The position numbers and the translations under genes were made by a program. Below are positions 1-7,146 of a stretch of DNA of 41,032 nt, piece by piece. The number at the start of each line of letters is the position of its first letter. The first letter of the stretch is position 1. The notes below the pieces were generated by a model, which did not search any database, had not been told where the DNA came from, and saw only the letters and a program-made list of their open reading frames with translations. Source of the stretch: Nonomuraea zeae (GTDB taxonomy: Bacteria; Actinomycetota; Actinomycetes; Streptosporangiales; Streptosporangiaceae). Location of the stretch: NCBI RefSeq assembly GCF_005889725.1, contig NZ_VCKX01000089.1, forward strand, positions 1-41,032. The letters run 5' to 3'.

Positions 1-929
1 GGGGTGGCCGGGTCCGTGGTCGCGGGGGTGGCGGAACGGACCTCACGCAGCCGCCTGAGCGCGGCTGTGATGCCCGCCAGGCGCTCTCCGGCCGCCGCCA
101 GGGGAAGTACGGGCTCGAAGGCCACCAGGGCGGTCAGGGCGAGCACAGCCGTGCCGACGGAGGAGGCCCCCGCCGACTGGGCGAGCAGGACGACCACCGC
201 CACCGTCAGCCCCTGCACCAGCGTGCCACCCGCCAGGGCGGCGGCGTGGACGCGGGCCTGGCGGCGTTCGAGCGTCGCCAGGGCCTCGTCGGCGGCCAGC
301 GCCTTGGCCAGCGCCTCGTCGTCGGCCCCGTACGCCGCCAGATCGGCGGAGCCGTGCACGAGGTCGGCCACCCGGGCCGCGAGGGCCGCCCGCGCGGGGG
401 CGATCCTGGCCGACCAGCGGCGGGCCGCGGCGGCCGTACCGGCGGGCAGCAGCACACCGGCCAGGACGAGCCCGGCGGCCAGCACCAGCGCGGTCACCGG
501 CAGGACGGTCAGCCCGATCACGACGGCGGCCAGCCCGGCGATCGCCGCCGCGGCGGCCGGGAGCAGGCAGCGCACCAGCAGGTCCTGTACGGCCTCGGTG
601 TCGTCGACCATGCGGCTCAACAGGTCGGCACCGCCGTGGCGGGGCTGCTGGGGCGGGATCAGGGCGTCGTAGAGGCGCTCCCTGGTGCCCGCCTGGGCCC
701 GCAGCGCCACGTCGTGGCCGGTGAGGCGCTCGGCGTAGCGGAAGACGCCCTTGCCCGTGGCGAACGCCCTGGTCGCCACGATCGCCACGCTCAACGCGGC
801 GAGGGGCGGCTGCTCGGCCGCCCGGGTGATCAGCCAGGCGGCGGCGGCGATCAGGCCCAGCCCGGCCAGGTCGGCCGCGGCTCCCGCCAGCACGGCCCAG
901 ACGAGCCGCATCCCCATGCGCCGGTTCAT
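1..929 (-). CDS. cydC: CydC, ABC exporter subunit for cytochrome bd assembly (partial, N-terminal 309 residues)
   Basis: The reading frame starts at an ATG at 929 and is still open at the window edge, so only the N-terminal membrane domain is present and the ATPase half lies outside. The visible part has several hydrophobic helices and ABC-exporter features (AYGADDEALA-type coupling region, a long arginine-rich loop before it). CydC pairs with CydD to form a heterodimeric exporter of glutathione or cysteine-type reductants needed for cytochrome bd maturation. The start overlaps the cydD stop by four bases (ATGA), so the two are translationally coupled at the end of a cydABDC operon. Assignment rests on the operon order and the exporter-like membrane domain; it is firm although truncated. 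Confidence 0.88.
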   Translation of the reverse strand, partial: MNRRMGMRLVWAVLAGAAADLAGLGLIAAAAWLITRAAEQPPLAALSVAIVATRAFATGKGVFRYAERLTGHDVALRAQAGTRERLYDALIPPQQPRHGGADLLSRMVDDTEAVQDLLVRCLLPAAAAAIAGLAAVVIGLTVLPVTALVLAAGLVLAGVLLPAGTAAAARRWSARIAPARAALAARVADLVHGSADLAAYGADDEALAKALAADEALATLERRQARVHAAALAGGTLVQGLTVAVVVLLAQSAGASSVGTAVLALTALVAFEPVLPLAAAGERLAGITAALRRLREVRSATPATTDPAT

Positions 930-2839
930 CGCTCGCTCCCGTCCCGCAGCGCCGCCCCCACGTGTCCCCGCTCCGACCGCCCGTCCCTCACCTGAGCGCC
1001 GTCCACCTGCGCACTGCCCGCTTCGTGGCCGTCCGGCTGGGCGGCGTCCACCTGGGCACTGCCCGCTTGGTGCCTGTCCGGCTGGGCGGCGTCCACCTGA
1101 GGGCCGTCCGTTCGGGGGCCGTGCGCCGGGGCGTCGTGCGCCGGTGGGCCGGCGGAGGCCGGGCGGGTGGTGTCGGAGACGATGCGGCCCTCGTGGATCC
1201 GGATGACGCGGTCGGCGAGGTCGATCATGGCGGGCCGGTGCGCGACGATGACGGCCGTGCGCCCCTCGGCCAGGTCGGCGGTGGCCGCGACCACGGCGGC
1301 CTCGCTGCGCCCGTCGAGCCGCGCCGTGGGCTCGTCGAGCAGCAGCACCGAGGCGTCGGGACGGCAGAAGGCGCGGGCCAGGGCGATCCGCTGCCGCTGC
1401 CCGGCGGACAGGTTGGTGCCGCGCTCGCCCACGACGGTGTCGTATCCCTCGGGCAGGTCGGCCACGAAGCCGGCGTGCGCGGCCGCGGCGGCCCGGCGGA
1501 CGTCCTCCAGGGAGGCGGAGGGAGCACCGAGCCGGATGTTGTCCGCCACCGACGTGGCGAACAGGTGCGGGCGCTGGGCCACGAACGCCAGCCGCGCCCG
1601 CCAGCCCCCCAGGTCCAGCTCGCGCAGGTCCACGCCGTCGATGAGGACCCGGCCCTCGGACGGGCGGATGAACCCCAGCACCAGGTGCAGCAGCGTGCTC
1701 TTGCCGCCGCCGCTCTCACCCACCAGGGCGACCCGCTCGCGCGGGCCGATGGTGAGGGAGACGCTCTCCAGCGCGGCCCCGTCCCGGCCGGGGTAACGCA
1801 CGGTCACATCTTCCAGCCGGATCTCCGGCGCCCCACCCGACGGCGCCCCACCCGACGGCGCCCCAGCGGACGCCTGGTAGGGGCGTACGTCATCACGCTC
1901 GTCCTCGCCGGCCCCGTCCAGGACGGCGAAGGCCGCGTCCGCGGCGGCCACCCCCTCCATGGAGGCGTGGAACCGCGTCCCCATGGCCCGCAGCGGCAGA
2001 TACGCCTCCGGCGCCAGCAGCAGCACCAGCAGCGCCGTCGTCAGATCCAGCGACCCCCCGAGCAGCCGCAACCCGATCGGCACCGCCACCAGCGCCAGCG
2101 ACAGCGACGCGCACAGCTCCAGCACCAGCGACGACAGGAACGCCACCCGCAGCGTCCGCATCGTGGCGCTCCGGTGCGCGTCGGCCACCTGCCGGATGAC
2201 CGACGCCTGATAGCGGGCCCGCCCGAACGCCCGCAGCGTCGGCAGCCCGCGCACCACGTCCAGGAAGTGCCCCCCGAGCCGCGACAGCGCCAGGAACTGC
2301 CGCTCGGTCACGGCCTTGGTGGTCATGCCGACGAGCGCGCCGAAGACCGGGATCAGCGGCAGCGTGACCAGCACGATCACCGCGCTCGACAGGTCAGCGG
2401 CGAACAGCCGGACCAGCACGGCCACCGGCACCACCGCGGCCACGGCGATCGACGGCAGGTAGCCGGTCAGGTAGGCGTCGAGCCCGTCCAGGCCGCGCCC
2501 GGTGAGCGTGACCAGCTCGCCGGAGCGGTGCGCGGCCAGCCGCCCGGGCCCGAGGTCGCGCAGGCGGCCGAGCAGCCGGTGGCGCAGCGCCGACTTCACG
2601 CCGGTCGCGGTGCGCCCGGCGAACACGCCCTGGGTCCACGCCAGCAGCGCCCGCACGCCCACGACCCCCGCCAGCCCCGCGAGCGCGGCGGCGGTGAACC
2701 TGCCGGACAGCACCCCGGCCAGCAGCTCGGCCTGCACCAGCACCAGGAGCCCCGCCAGCACCGCCACGACCATGGTCACGGTCAGGTGACGGCGCACCGA
2801 CCGCTCGGCCCGCATGAGCCGCAGGAGATCCTTATGCAC
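926..2839 (-). CDS. cydD: CydD, ABC exporter subunit for cytochrome bd assembly
   Basis: 637-residue ABC half-exporter: six hydrophobic helices in about the first 300 residues, then an ATPase domain with Walker A GESGGGKST, signature LSAGQRQR, Walker B VLLLDEPT and H-loop VAHRP. With CydC it exports thiol reductants to the outer face of the membrane for assembly of cytochrome bd. It starts at a GTG at 2839, six bases after the cydB stop, with GAGGG close upstream. Two things are odd. The linker before the ATPase has a small GGAPS repeat. The last ~75 residues are a polar tail, rich in Q, D, H and A, with 15-residue repeats and unlike the ABC fold. The tail is probably disordered; its role is unknown. 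Confidence 0.93.
   Translation of the reverse strand: MHKDLLRLMRAERSVRRHLTVTMVVAVLAGLLVLVQAELLAGVLSGRFTAAALAGLAGVVGVRALLAWTQGVFAGRTATGVKSALRHRLLGRLRDLGPGRLAAHRSGELVTLTGRGLDGLDAYLTGYLPSIAVAAVVPVAVLVRLFAADLSSAVIVLVTLPLIPVFGALVGMTTKAVTERQFLALSRLGGHFLDVVRGLPTLRAFGRARYQASVIRQVADAHRSATMRTLRVAFLSSLVLELCASLSLALVAVPIGLRLLGGSLDLTTALLVLLLAPEAYLPLRAMGTRFHASMEGVAAADAAFAVLDGAGEDERDDVRPYQASAGAPSGGAPSGGAPEIRLEDVTVRYPGRDGAALESVSLTIGPRERVALVGESGGGKSTLLHLVLGFIRPSEGRVLIDGVDLRELDLGGWRARLAFVAQRPHLFATSVADNIRLGAPSASLEDVRRAAAAAHAGFVADLPEGYDTVVGERGTNLSAGQRQRIALARAFCRPDASVLLLDEPTARLDGRSEAAVVAATADLAEGRTAVIVAHRPAMIDLADRVIRIHEGRIVSDTTRPASAGPPAHDAPAHGPRTDGPQVDAAQPDRHQAGSAQVDAAQPDGHEAGSAQVDGAQVRDGRSERGHVGAALRDGSER
1001..1105 (-). 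repeat. 45-bp direct repeat inside the cydD 3' end
   Basis: Two near-identical 45-bp units start at 1001 and 1046 and a third, degenerate one starts at 1091. In frame they encode 15-residue units of the type QVDAAQPDRHQAGSA, forming the CydD C-terminal tail. The unit is a multiple of three, so copy-number change would keep the frame. Confidence 0.85.
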
Positions 2840-2845
2840 GTGCCC

Positions 2846-3610
2846 TCAGAAGAACGACGGGAGCAGGACGGCGTCCTTCCCTGGCCGGAAAGTGCGCCAT
2901 ACCCATACTTGCGCGCCCAGCATGATGGGTGCGACGGGCAGCACCATGACACTGAGCACATTCAGCGTGGCGGGCGGCGCGCTGTGCGCCAGCAGGTACG
3001 GCATCGCGCCTGCGAGCACCCCCACGGCGGGCAGCGCGGCCACTACACCTGAGATCACCAGGGACCGCCCCGACCTGGACGCCCCGAACACGCCGGGCGT
3101 CCGCCACGCCAGGAACGTCCACCCGTGGAAGGCGAACAACAGCGTCACCACCATGCCCAGCAGCACCCCGAGCGGGTGCACCGGCGGATGCTCGAACCCG
3201 GTGGCCGCCGCGTACAGCGCCATCCCCCAGCAGAACGACAGCCCCAGCGACCCGAACGCGATCATCGCGTCCCAGAAGCCCCGCCACCTGAAGCCGTCCA
3301 GCCTGCGGCGGAACCACAGCCCGGCGTCCCGCAGGATCCAGCTCAGCAGCATGGCCACCACCAGGGGGTACAGGCCGAACAGCACCTCGCCCTCCAGCAG
3401 CGGATAGACCCCGAACAACGTCCCGGCCACGGCCACCAGCCAGACCTCGTTGGCCAGCACGTACGGCGCGACGGCGGCCACCAGGCGATCGCGCCCCTCG
3501 CGCGTCCTGCCGAGTAACGGCAGCAGCAGCCCCACCCCCAGATCGAACCCCTCCAGGGCGAAATATCCGGCGAGCAGCACCGCGAAGAAGACGAACCAGA
3601 TCACTTCCAT
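2846..3610 (-). CDS. cydB: Cytochrome bd oxidase subunit II, short form
   Basis: 254 residues with about seven hydrophobic helices. CydB motifs are recognisable: the N-terminal FALEGFDLGVGLLLPLLGR segment, ANEVWL in place of the usual DGNEVWL, and an FHGWTFLAWRT helix matching the usual HGA-FLALRT stretch. CydB is the structural partner of CydA in the quinol oxidase. The usual length is about 330-380 residues, so this copy is short, mainly through loss of C-terminal helices and loops. The ATG at 3610 has GGAG eight bases upstream; the gene begins 12 bases after the cydA stop and ends six bases before cydD. The reading frame is intact, so this is a short form rather than a pseudogene. Confidence 0.88.
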   Translation of the reverse strand: MEVIWFVFFAVLLAGYFALEGFDLGVGLLLPLLGRTREGRDRLVAAVAPYVLANEVWLVAVAGTLFGVYPLLEGEVLFGLYPLVVAMLLSWILRDAGLWFRRRLDGFRWRGFWDAMIAFGSLGLSFCWGMALYAAATGFEHPPVHPLGVLLGMVVTLLFAFHGWTFLAWRTPGVFGASRSGRSLVISGVVAALPAVGVLAGAMPYLLAHSAPPATLNVLSVMVLPVAPIMLGAQVWVWRTFRPGKDAVLLPSFF

Positions 3611-3622
3611 CTCGACAACTCC

Positions 3623-4789
3623 TCAGTAGCTCAGGGCGGGGGACCGGGGCTCGTCCACGGTGGCGCCGAGGGCCGGGCCGCTCGGCCCGCGCTTGATCGC
3701 CTTGGCGATGAGCACGTAGTCGACCACCGCCAGCAGCCCCAGCACGGCCACGAAGCCGACGCACGAGGCCGTGATCATGCCCGGCGTGAGCCCGGGGGAG
3801 AGGGCATCGGCCACGCTGAGCCGTTCCCAGATCATCCAGGGCTGCCGGCCGATTTCCCGCGCGCCCCAGCCCGCGATCGACAGCAGGAACGGCAGCGGCG
3901 TCATCCCGATCAGGATCACGTGCGCCCAGCGCCGCCGGGGCAGGCTGCGCAGCAGCGGCAGCATCACGAGCAGCACGAACAGTCCGACGAGCTGCCCGAT
4001 CTCCATCATGATCGCGAGCGAGAGCGCCGCGCCCGTGTTGCCGCTGAACTTGCCCTCCTGCACGCCGGCGAACTGCAGGTAGCCGGACATCATCGTGACG
4101 AAGATCCCGAGACCCGCCACGCCGACGCCCATCCGCAGCGACGAGGAGAAGAACTCCAGCTCGGCGGTGCGGCGGCGCAGCTTGTACGCGCTGGCGCCGG
4201 CCATCACCATGCCCCCGGCGAACAGCCCGGCCCCGATGACGTGCGGGAAGGAGAACAGCAGCGCCTTGTTCGTCAGCAGGGCGCCGAAGTCCACCAGCTC
4301 CATCCGCCCGTTCCTGAGCACGGATCCGGCCGGGTTCTGCAGGTACGAGTTCGCCACCATGATGAAGAACGCGCTCGCGTACGCCGTCAGCGTCACGAGC
4401 CAGATGCAGGCCAGGTGCGCCCGCTTGGGGAGCCGGCCCCAGCCGAAGATCCACAGGCCCAGGAACGTGGACTCCAGGAAGAAGGCCACCAGCGTCTCCA
4501 TGGCCAGCGGCGCGCCGAACACGTCACCCGCGTAGTGGGACAGCCCGCTCCACGAGAGCCCGAACTGGAACTCCATCACCAGCCCGGTGACGATGCCCAG
4601 CGCGTAGTTGATGACGTAGATCTGCCCCCAGAACCGCGTCATCCGCTCGTGCGCCGGGTCTCCCGAGAGCACCCAGCGGGTGTGCATGATCGCCACCAGT
4701 GGCGCCAGCCCCAGCGTGAGCACGACGAACAGGAAATGCAGGCTCCCCGTCACGGCGAACTGCGTGCGAGCCAGTTCGAGTACATCCAT
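3623..4789 (-). CDS. cydA: Cytochrome bd oxidase subunit I, short Q-loop form
   Basis: Haem-bearing subunit of the bd-type terminal oxidase, which oxidises quinol and reduces oxygen to water at the membrane. Conserved residues are visible: His18 (haem b595 ligand, in GSLHFLF), Glu98 and Glu106 in METLVAFFLEST, His183 in FPHVIGAG and Met296 in GMTPLPF (haem b558 ligands), and GRQPW at 314-318. The protein is 388 residues, against roughly 450-520 for typical CydA. The segment between helices 6 and 7 (about 239-252) is very short and lacks the QPxKxAAxE-like Q-loop motif. The ATG at 4789 is chosen over an upstream in-frame start at 4855 because the family N-terminus MDVLELARTQF begins there, with GGAG just upstream. 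It is transcribed away from a PadR gene. Confidence 0.9.
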   Translation of the reverse strand: MDVLELARTQFAVTGSLHFLFVVLTLGLAPLVAIMHTRWVLSGDPAHERMTRFWGQIYVINYALGIVTGLVMEFQFGLSWSGLSHYAGDVFGAPLAMETLVAFFLESTFLGLWIFGWGRLPKRAHLACIWLVTLTAYASAFFIMVANSYLQNPAGSVLRNGRMELVDFGALLTNKALLFSFPHVIGAGLFAGGMVMAGASAYKLRRRTAELEFFSSSLRMGVGVAGLGIFVTMMSGYLQFAGVQEGKFSGNTGAALSLAIMMEIGQLVGLFVLLVMLPLLRSLPRRRWAHVILIGMTPLPFLLSIAGWGAREIGRQPWMIWERLSVADALSPGLTPGMITASCVGFVAVLGLLAVVDYVLIAKAIKRGPSGPALGATVDEPRSPALSY

Positions 4790-4810
4790 CACGACTCCGT
4801 TGTTGTGCCT

Positions 4811-4851
4811 ACCTACATATAGACAGCCTACATGTAGACTGTCTACATGAG
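4811..4851. promoter_or_regulatory. Probable PadR operator between cydA and padR
   Basis: A 26-bp near-perfect inverted repeat spans 4820-4845: arms TAGACAG and CTGTCTA around a central TACATGTA, with one mismatched pair. CTACAT also occurs three times at exact 15-bp intervals (4813, 4828, 4843). PadR proteins typically bind ATGT/ACAT-type dyads, and the element fills the gap between divergent cydA and the PadR gene, so it probably controls both. Confidence 0.72.
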
Positions 4852-4857
4852 GCAACG

Positions 4858-5235
4858 ATGTCTAGGATCGGAGTCATGAATCCAGACGCGCTGCGCGGGC
4901 ACATGGACGCGCTGCTGCTCTCGGTGCTCGAGGGCGAGCCCCTGCACGGTTACGCCATCATCGAGGCGCTGCAGGAGCGCAGCGGAGGCGCGCTCAACGT
5001 CCCGACGGGCACCGTCTATCCGGCCCTGCGCCGGCTGGAGCGCGTCGGTTACCTGTCCAGCGAGTGGGCCACGGTGGGCGGGCGCAAGCGCCGCACCTAC
5101 CGGCTGACCGCCTCGGGCCGCCGCCAGCTGGAGGGCGAGCGGTCTGCCTGGCGGGAGTTCGCCAGCGTGATCGGCGGCGTCCTGCGCGCGGACGGGGTCA
5201 GTGGCGTACCGGACAGGGCCGCGACGGGCCCGTGA
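4858..5235 (+). CDS. PadR-family transcriptional regulator
   Basis: 125 residues with a PadR winged helix: LLLSVLEGEPLHGYAIIEAL, then VPTGTVYPALRRLERVGYL and a basic wing GGRKRRTYRLTASG. It is a short, one-domain PadR (no long C-terminal dimerisation extension). Such proteins are usually ligand-responsive repressors acting at dyads near their own gene. The ATG at 4858 has GAGG five bases upstream; an alternative ATG at 4876 gives an N-terminus (MNPDALRGHMDALLL) closer to many family members. Divergent from cydA and overlapping the convergent membrane-protein gene at its 3' end by 38 bases. Control of cydABDC and of itself is the natural inference; the ligand is unknown. Confidence 0.87.
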   Translation: MSRIGVMNPDALRGHMDALLLSVLEGEPLHGYAIIEALQERSGGALNVPTGTVYPALRRLERVGYLSSEWATVGGRKRRTYRLTASGRRQLEGERSAWREFASVIGGVLRADGVSGVPDRAATGP

Positions 5236-5875
5236 CGCGCAGGCAGCGCGTGGCGCAGTAGATCTGCATCCCCCACATCGCCGAGGTCACGAGGTTGGCC
5301 AGCAGGGCCGGCAGCGCGGTCAGGGTGTTGGGGGACTGCGTGCCGTAAGAGAGCAGCAGGCCCAGCCCGGCGGTGACGGGCAGCGCGGTCCACACGATCA
5401 CGCCCATCGACCTGACCACCAGGCGCGGCCGGCGGATCCACCGCGCGCCCCTGCTGAGCGCGAACAGCGCGAGCCCGCCGTACAGGCCCGTGGCGAGCTG
5501 GACGACGTCGAGCAGCCGTGAGACGGGCCCGAACCAGGCCGGCTGGCTGGCCCAGACCTCCTCGGTGGCGGGATAGAGACGCCAGAGCACCGACCACATG
5601 AGCACCGTGAGCGGGACGCTGATGAACAGCAGGACGCCCAGCCGGCGCCCCGACGAGGCGGTCAGCTCGGCCTGGTAGCCGGGCGCGACCTCGGCGATCT
5701 CGCCGAACTCCGCCACCGCCAGCCGCTCCGCCTCCAGCCGCTCCAGCCCGTCGGCCTCCAGGGCGTCCGCGGTGTCGGAGAGGCTGTGGCGCGCTTCGAC
5801 GACCATGTCCCGCTTCGGTCCGTACGGGCCGGAGAGCGCGCGGTTCAGATCTGCCACGTAGTCGTCGATGCGCAT
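5198..5875 (-). CDS. HAAS/permease-prefix-like membrane protein
   Basis: 225 residues. The N-terminal ~75 residues (MRIDDYVADLNRAL..., LGVxEFGEIxEVAPGYQAEL-like) form a helical cytosolic domain of the kind called permease-prefix or HAAS-like, followed by four or more hydrophobic helices. Such proteins are commonly encoded beside PadR regulators and are thought to take part in membrane signalling or transport control; no catalytic motif is visible. It faces the PadR gene tail to tail and overlaps it by 38 bases. The ATG at 5875 is preferred; a GTG at 5881 is possible. No Shine-Dalgarno is seen, and a TAAACT hexamer seven bases before the ATG would suit a leaderless transcript. Function is inferred only. 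Confidence 0.7.
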   Translation of the reverse strand: MRIDDYVADLNRALSGPYGPKRDMVVEARHSLSDTADALEADGLERLEAERLAVAEFGEIAEVAPGYQAELTASSGRRLGVLLFISVPLTVLMWSVLWRLYPATEEVWASQPAWFGPVSRLLDVVQLATGLYGGLALFALSRGARWIRRPRLVVRSMGVIVWTALPVTAGLGLLLSYGTQSPNTLTALPALLANLVTSAMWGMQIYCATRCLRVTGPSRPCPVRH

Positions 5876-5910
5876 GGCCACAAGTTTAGGGAGGAGGATC
5901 TCGGGGTCCC

Positions 5911-5928
5911 ATCAGGGAACTCCCTGAT
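5911..5928. promoter_or_regulatory. Perfect 8-bp-arm palindrome upstream of the HAAS-like gene
   Basis: ATCAGGGA-AC-TCCCTGAT is a perfect inverted repeat with a two-base centre. It lies 36 bases upstream of the minus-strand membrane-protein start and 17 bases before the -35 of the divergent VOC operon. It is a likely protein-binding site; the protein is unknown and its sequence differs from the neighbouring PadR and ArsR candidate sites. Confidence 0.5.
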
Positions 5929-5944
5929 ATTTCGACGAAGAGAC

Positions 5945-5974
5945 TTGTTAAGTAGGAAAAATCCTACGTATAGT
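5945..5974 (+). promoter_or_regulatory. VOC-arsR operon promoter with operator in the spacer
   Basis: A TTGTTA hexamer (5945-5950) and TATAGT (5969-5974) are 18 bp apart. A perfect palindrome GTAGGA-AAAA-TCCTAC (5952-5967) fills the spacer. Transcription would start near 5981, next to the ATG at 5982, giving a leaderless message. The position is ideal for autorepression by the ArsR-type protein encoded second in the operon. Confidence 0.72.
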
Positions 5975-5981
5975 GTCCGAC

Positions 5982-6335
5982 ATGCTGATATCCACCATCG
6001 CCACCGTCACCGTGCCCGTGGCCGACCAGGAGCGGGCGCTCGCCTTCTACACCGGCGTGCTCGACTTCGAGGTACGCACCGACAATCCGTTCCCCATGGG
6101 CCGCTGGCTCACCGTCGCGCCCAAGGGCGGCGAGACCACGCTGCTGCTCGCCTCCTGGTTCCCCGGGATGGCGCCGATCGGCGGCCTGGTGGTGACCGCG
6201 CCCGACCTGGACGCGCTGGCCGCGCGGCTGCGCGCTAACGAGACCGCCTTCGAGGGGCCGAGCGACGAGCCGTGGGGCCGCCAGCTGCTGTTCCACGACC
6301 CCTTCGGCAACGGGTACGTGGTCAGCCAGGCATGA
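5982..6335 (+). CDS. VOC-superfamily (glyoxalase/dioxygenase-like) protein
   Basis: 117 residues with the VOC fold pattern: TVTVPVADQERALAFYTGVLDF at the start and LLFHDPFGNGYVVSQ near the end. VOC proteins bind metals or small hydrophobic ligands and include glyoxalases, extradiol dioxygenases and antibiotic-binding proteins; the substrate cannot be told here. The histidine and glutamate metal ligands expected of a glyoxalase are not all obvious, so a ligand-binding role is possible. The ATG at 5982 is chosen because the promoter predicts a leaderless start there; a GTG at 5973 lies within the -10. It is the first gene of an operon with arsR (ATGA overlap) and an SRPBCC gene. Confidence 0.85.
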   Translation: MLISTIATVTVPVADQERALAFYTGVLDFEVRTDNPFPMGRWLTVAPKGGETTLLLASWFPGMAPIGGLVVTAPDLDALAARLRANETAFEGPSDEPWGRQLLFHDPFGNGYVVSQA

Positions 6336-6673
6336 CCGCCGACCACGTGTTCGCGGCGCTGGCCAGCCCGGCCCGCCGCGAGTTGCTGCGGCTGCTGCTC
6401 GACGAGGGCGCCCAGCCCGCGGGCCGGCTGGCCGAGCGGTTCGACATGAGCAGGCCCAGCGTGTCGGAGCATCTCAAGGTGCTCAGGGACGCCGGGCTGG
6501 TGGCCGAGACCCGCAAGGGGCGGGAGCGGCACTACCGGCTGGAGGCCGCGCCGCTCCTGGAGATCCGCGACTGGCTCACCCCTTACGAACGTTTCTGGCG
6601 GGAGAAGCTCGCCGGTCTCACGACCCTGCTCGACGAGATGGAAGAGGACGGTGCATCCGGCGATGCCACCTGA
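6332..6673 (+). CDS. ArsR-family winged-helix repressor
   Basis: 113 residues. Winged helix visible as FAALASPARRELLRLLLDEG, then RFDMSRPSVSEHLKVLRDAGLV and a wing RKGRERHYRLEAAPL. No cysteine-rich metal-binding motif, so it belongs to the non-metal subset often paired with SRPBCC/AHSA1 proteins. The ATG overlaps the VOC stop (ATGA). It probably represses its own operon at the palindrome in the promoter spacer (5952-5967). The following SRPBCC gene overlaps its 3' end, a very common ArsR-SRPBCC pairing. Confidence 0.9.
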   Translation: MTADHVFAALASPARRELLRLLLDEGAQPAGRLAERFDMSRPSVSEHLKVLRDAGLVAETRKGRERHYRLEAAPLLEIRDWLTPYERFWREKLAGLTTLLDEMEEDGASGDAT

Positions 6674-7130
6674 GATGTCCCACGACAAGACGGCCGAGGA
6701 CCTGCGCGCGATCAGGCTCGACCAGTTCATCGCGCACCCGCCCGCGAAGGTGTGGCGGGCGCTGACCGATCCGGAGCTGATCGCCCGCTGGCTCATGCCC
6801 AACGACTTCAAGGCCGAGGTGGGGCACCGGTTCACCTTCACCACGACGCCGAAGAAGCAGGTCGGGTTCGACGGGATCGTCTACTGCGAGGTGCTGGAGC
6901 TCGTACCGGAGCGGCTGATGAAGATCAGCTGGAGCGACGGCAAGCGGGCCGACTGGACGGTCACCTGGAGGCTGGCGGCCGAGGGCAAGGGGACGCGGTT
7001 GTTCCTCGACCACGAGGGCTTCGACCCCGACGACGAGGTGCAGCAGCTCTCCCGCCGGATCATGGGCGGCGGATGGCGCTCGTCCCACTTCCGCGCCATC
7101 GCCGCCATCGTGGACGAGCTTCCGGACTGA
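6663..7130 (+). CDS. SRPBCC (AHSA1-like) domain protein
   Basis: About 155 residues with a START/AHSA1 signature: IRLDQFIAHPPAKVWRALTDPELIARWL at the start and GGWRSSHFRAIAAIVDEL at the end. The fold is a hydrophobic ligand-binding pocket; no enzyme activity can be assigned. The start is uncertain: GTG 6651, ATG 6663 and ATG 6675 are all in frame, and 6663 is taken as a compromise giving an 11-base overlap with arsR. Last gene of the VOC-ArsR-SRPBCC operon, so probably part of the same small-molecule response. It ends 16 bases before a convergent gene. Confidence 0.85.
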   Translation: MPPEMSHDKTAEDLRAIRLDQFIAHPPAKVWRALTDPELIARWLMPNDFKAEVGHRFTFTTTPKKQVGFDGIVYCEVLELVPERLMKISWSDGKRADWTVTWRLAAEGKGTRLFLDHEGFDPDDEVQQLSRRIMGGGWRSSHFRAIAAIVDELPD

Positions 7131-7146
7131 GCTCGCCGGAACGGCC

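Noticed and set aside
962..3052. Long plus-strand open frame opposite cydD and cydB
   Set aside because: It is the antisense shadow of well-supported minus-strand genes, has Arg/Gly/His-rich composition and no recognisable domain.
4858..4875. Possible leaderless PadR start at the upstream ATG
   Set aside because: GAGG lies at good spacing from 4858, so a normal leader is simpler; the start at 4876 remains an alternative.
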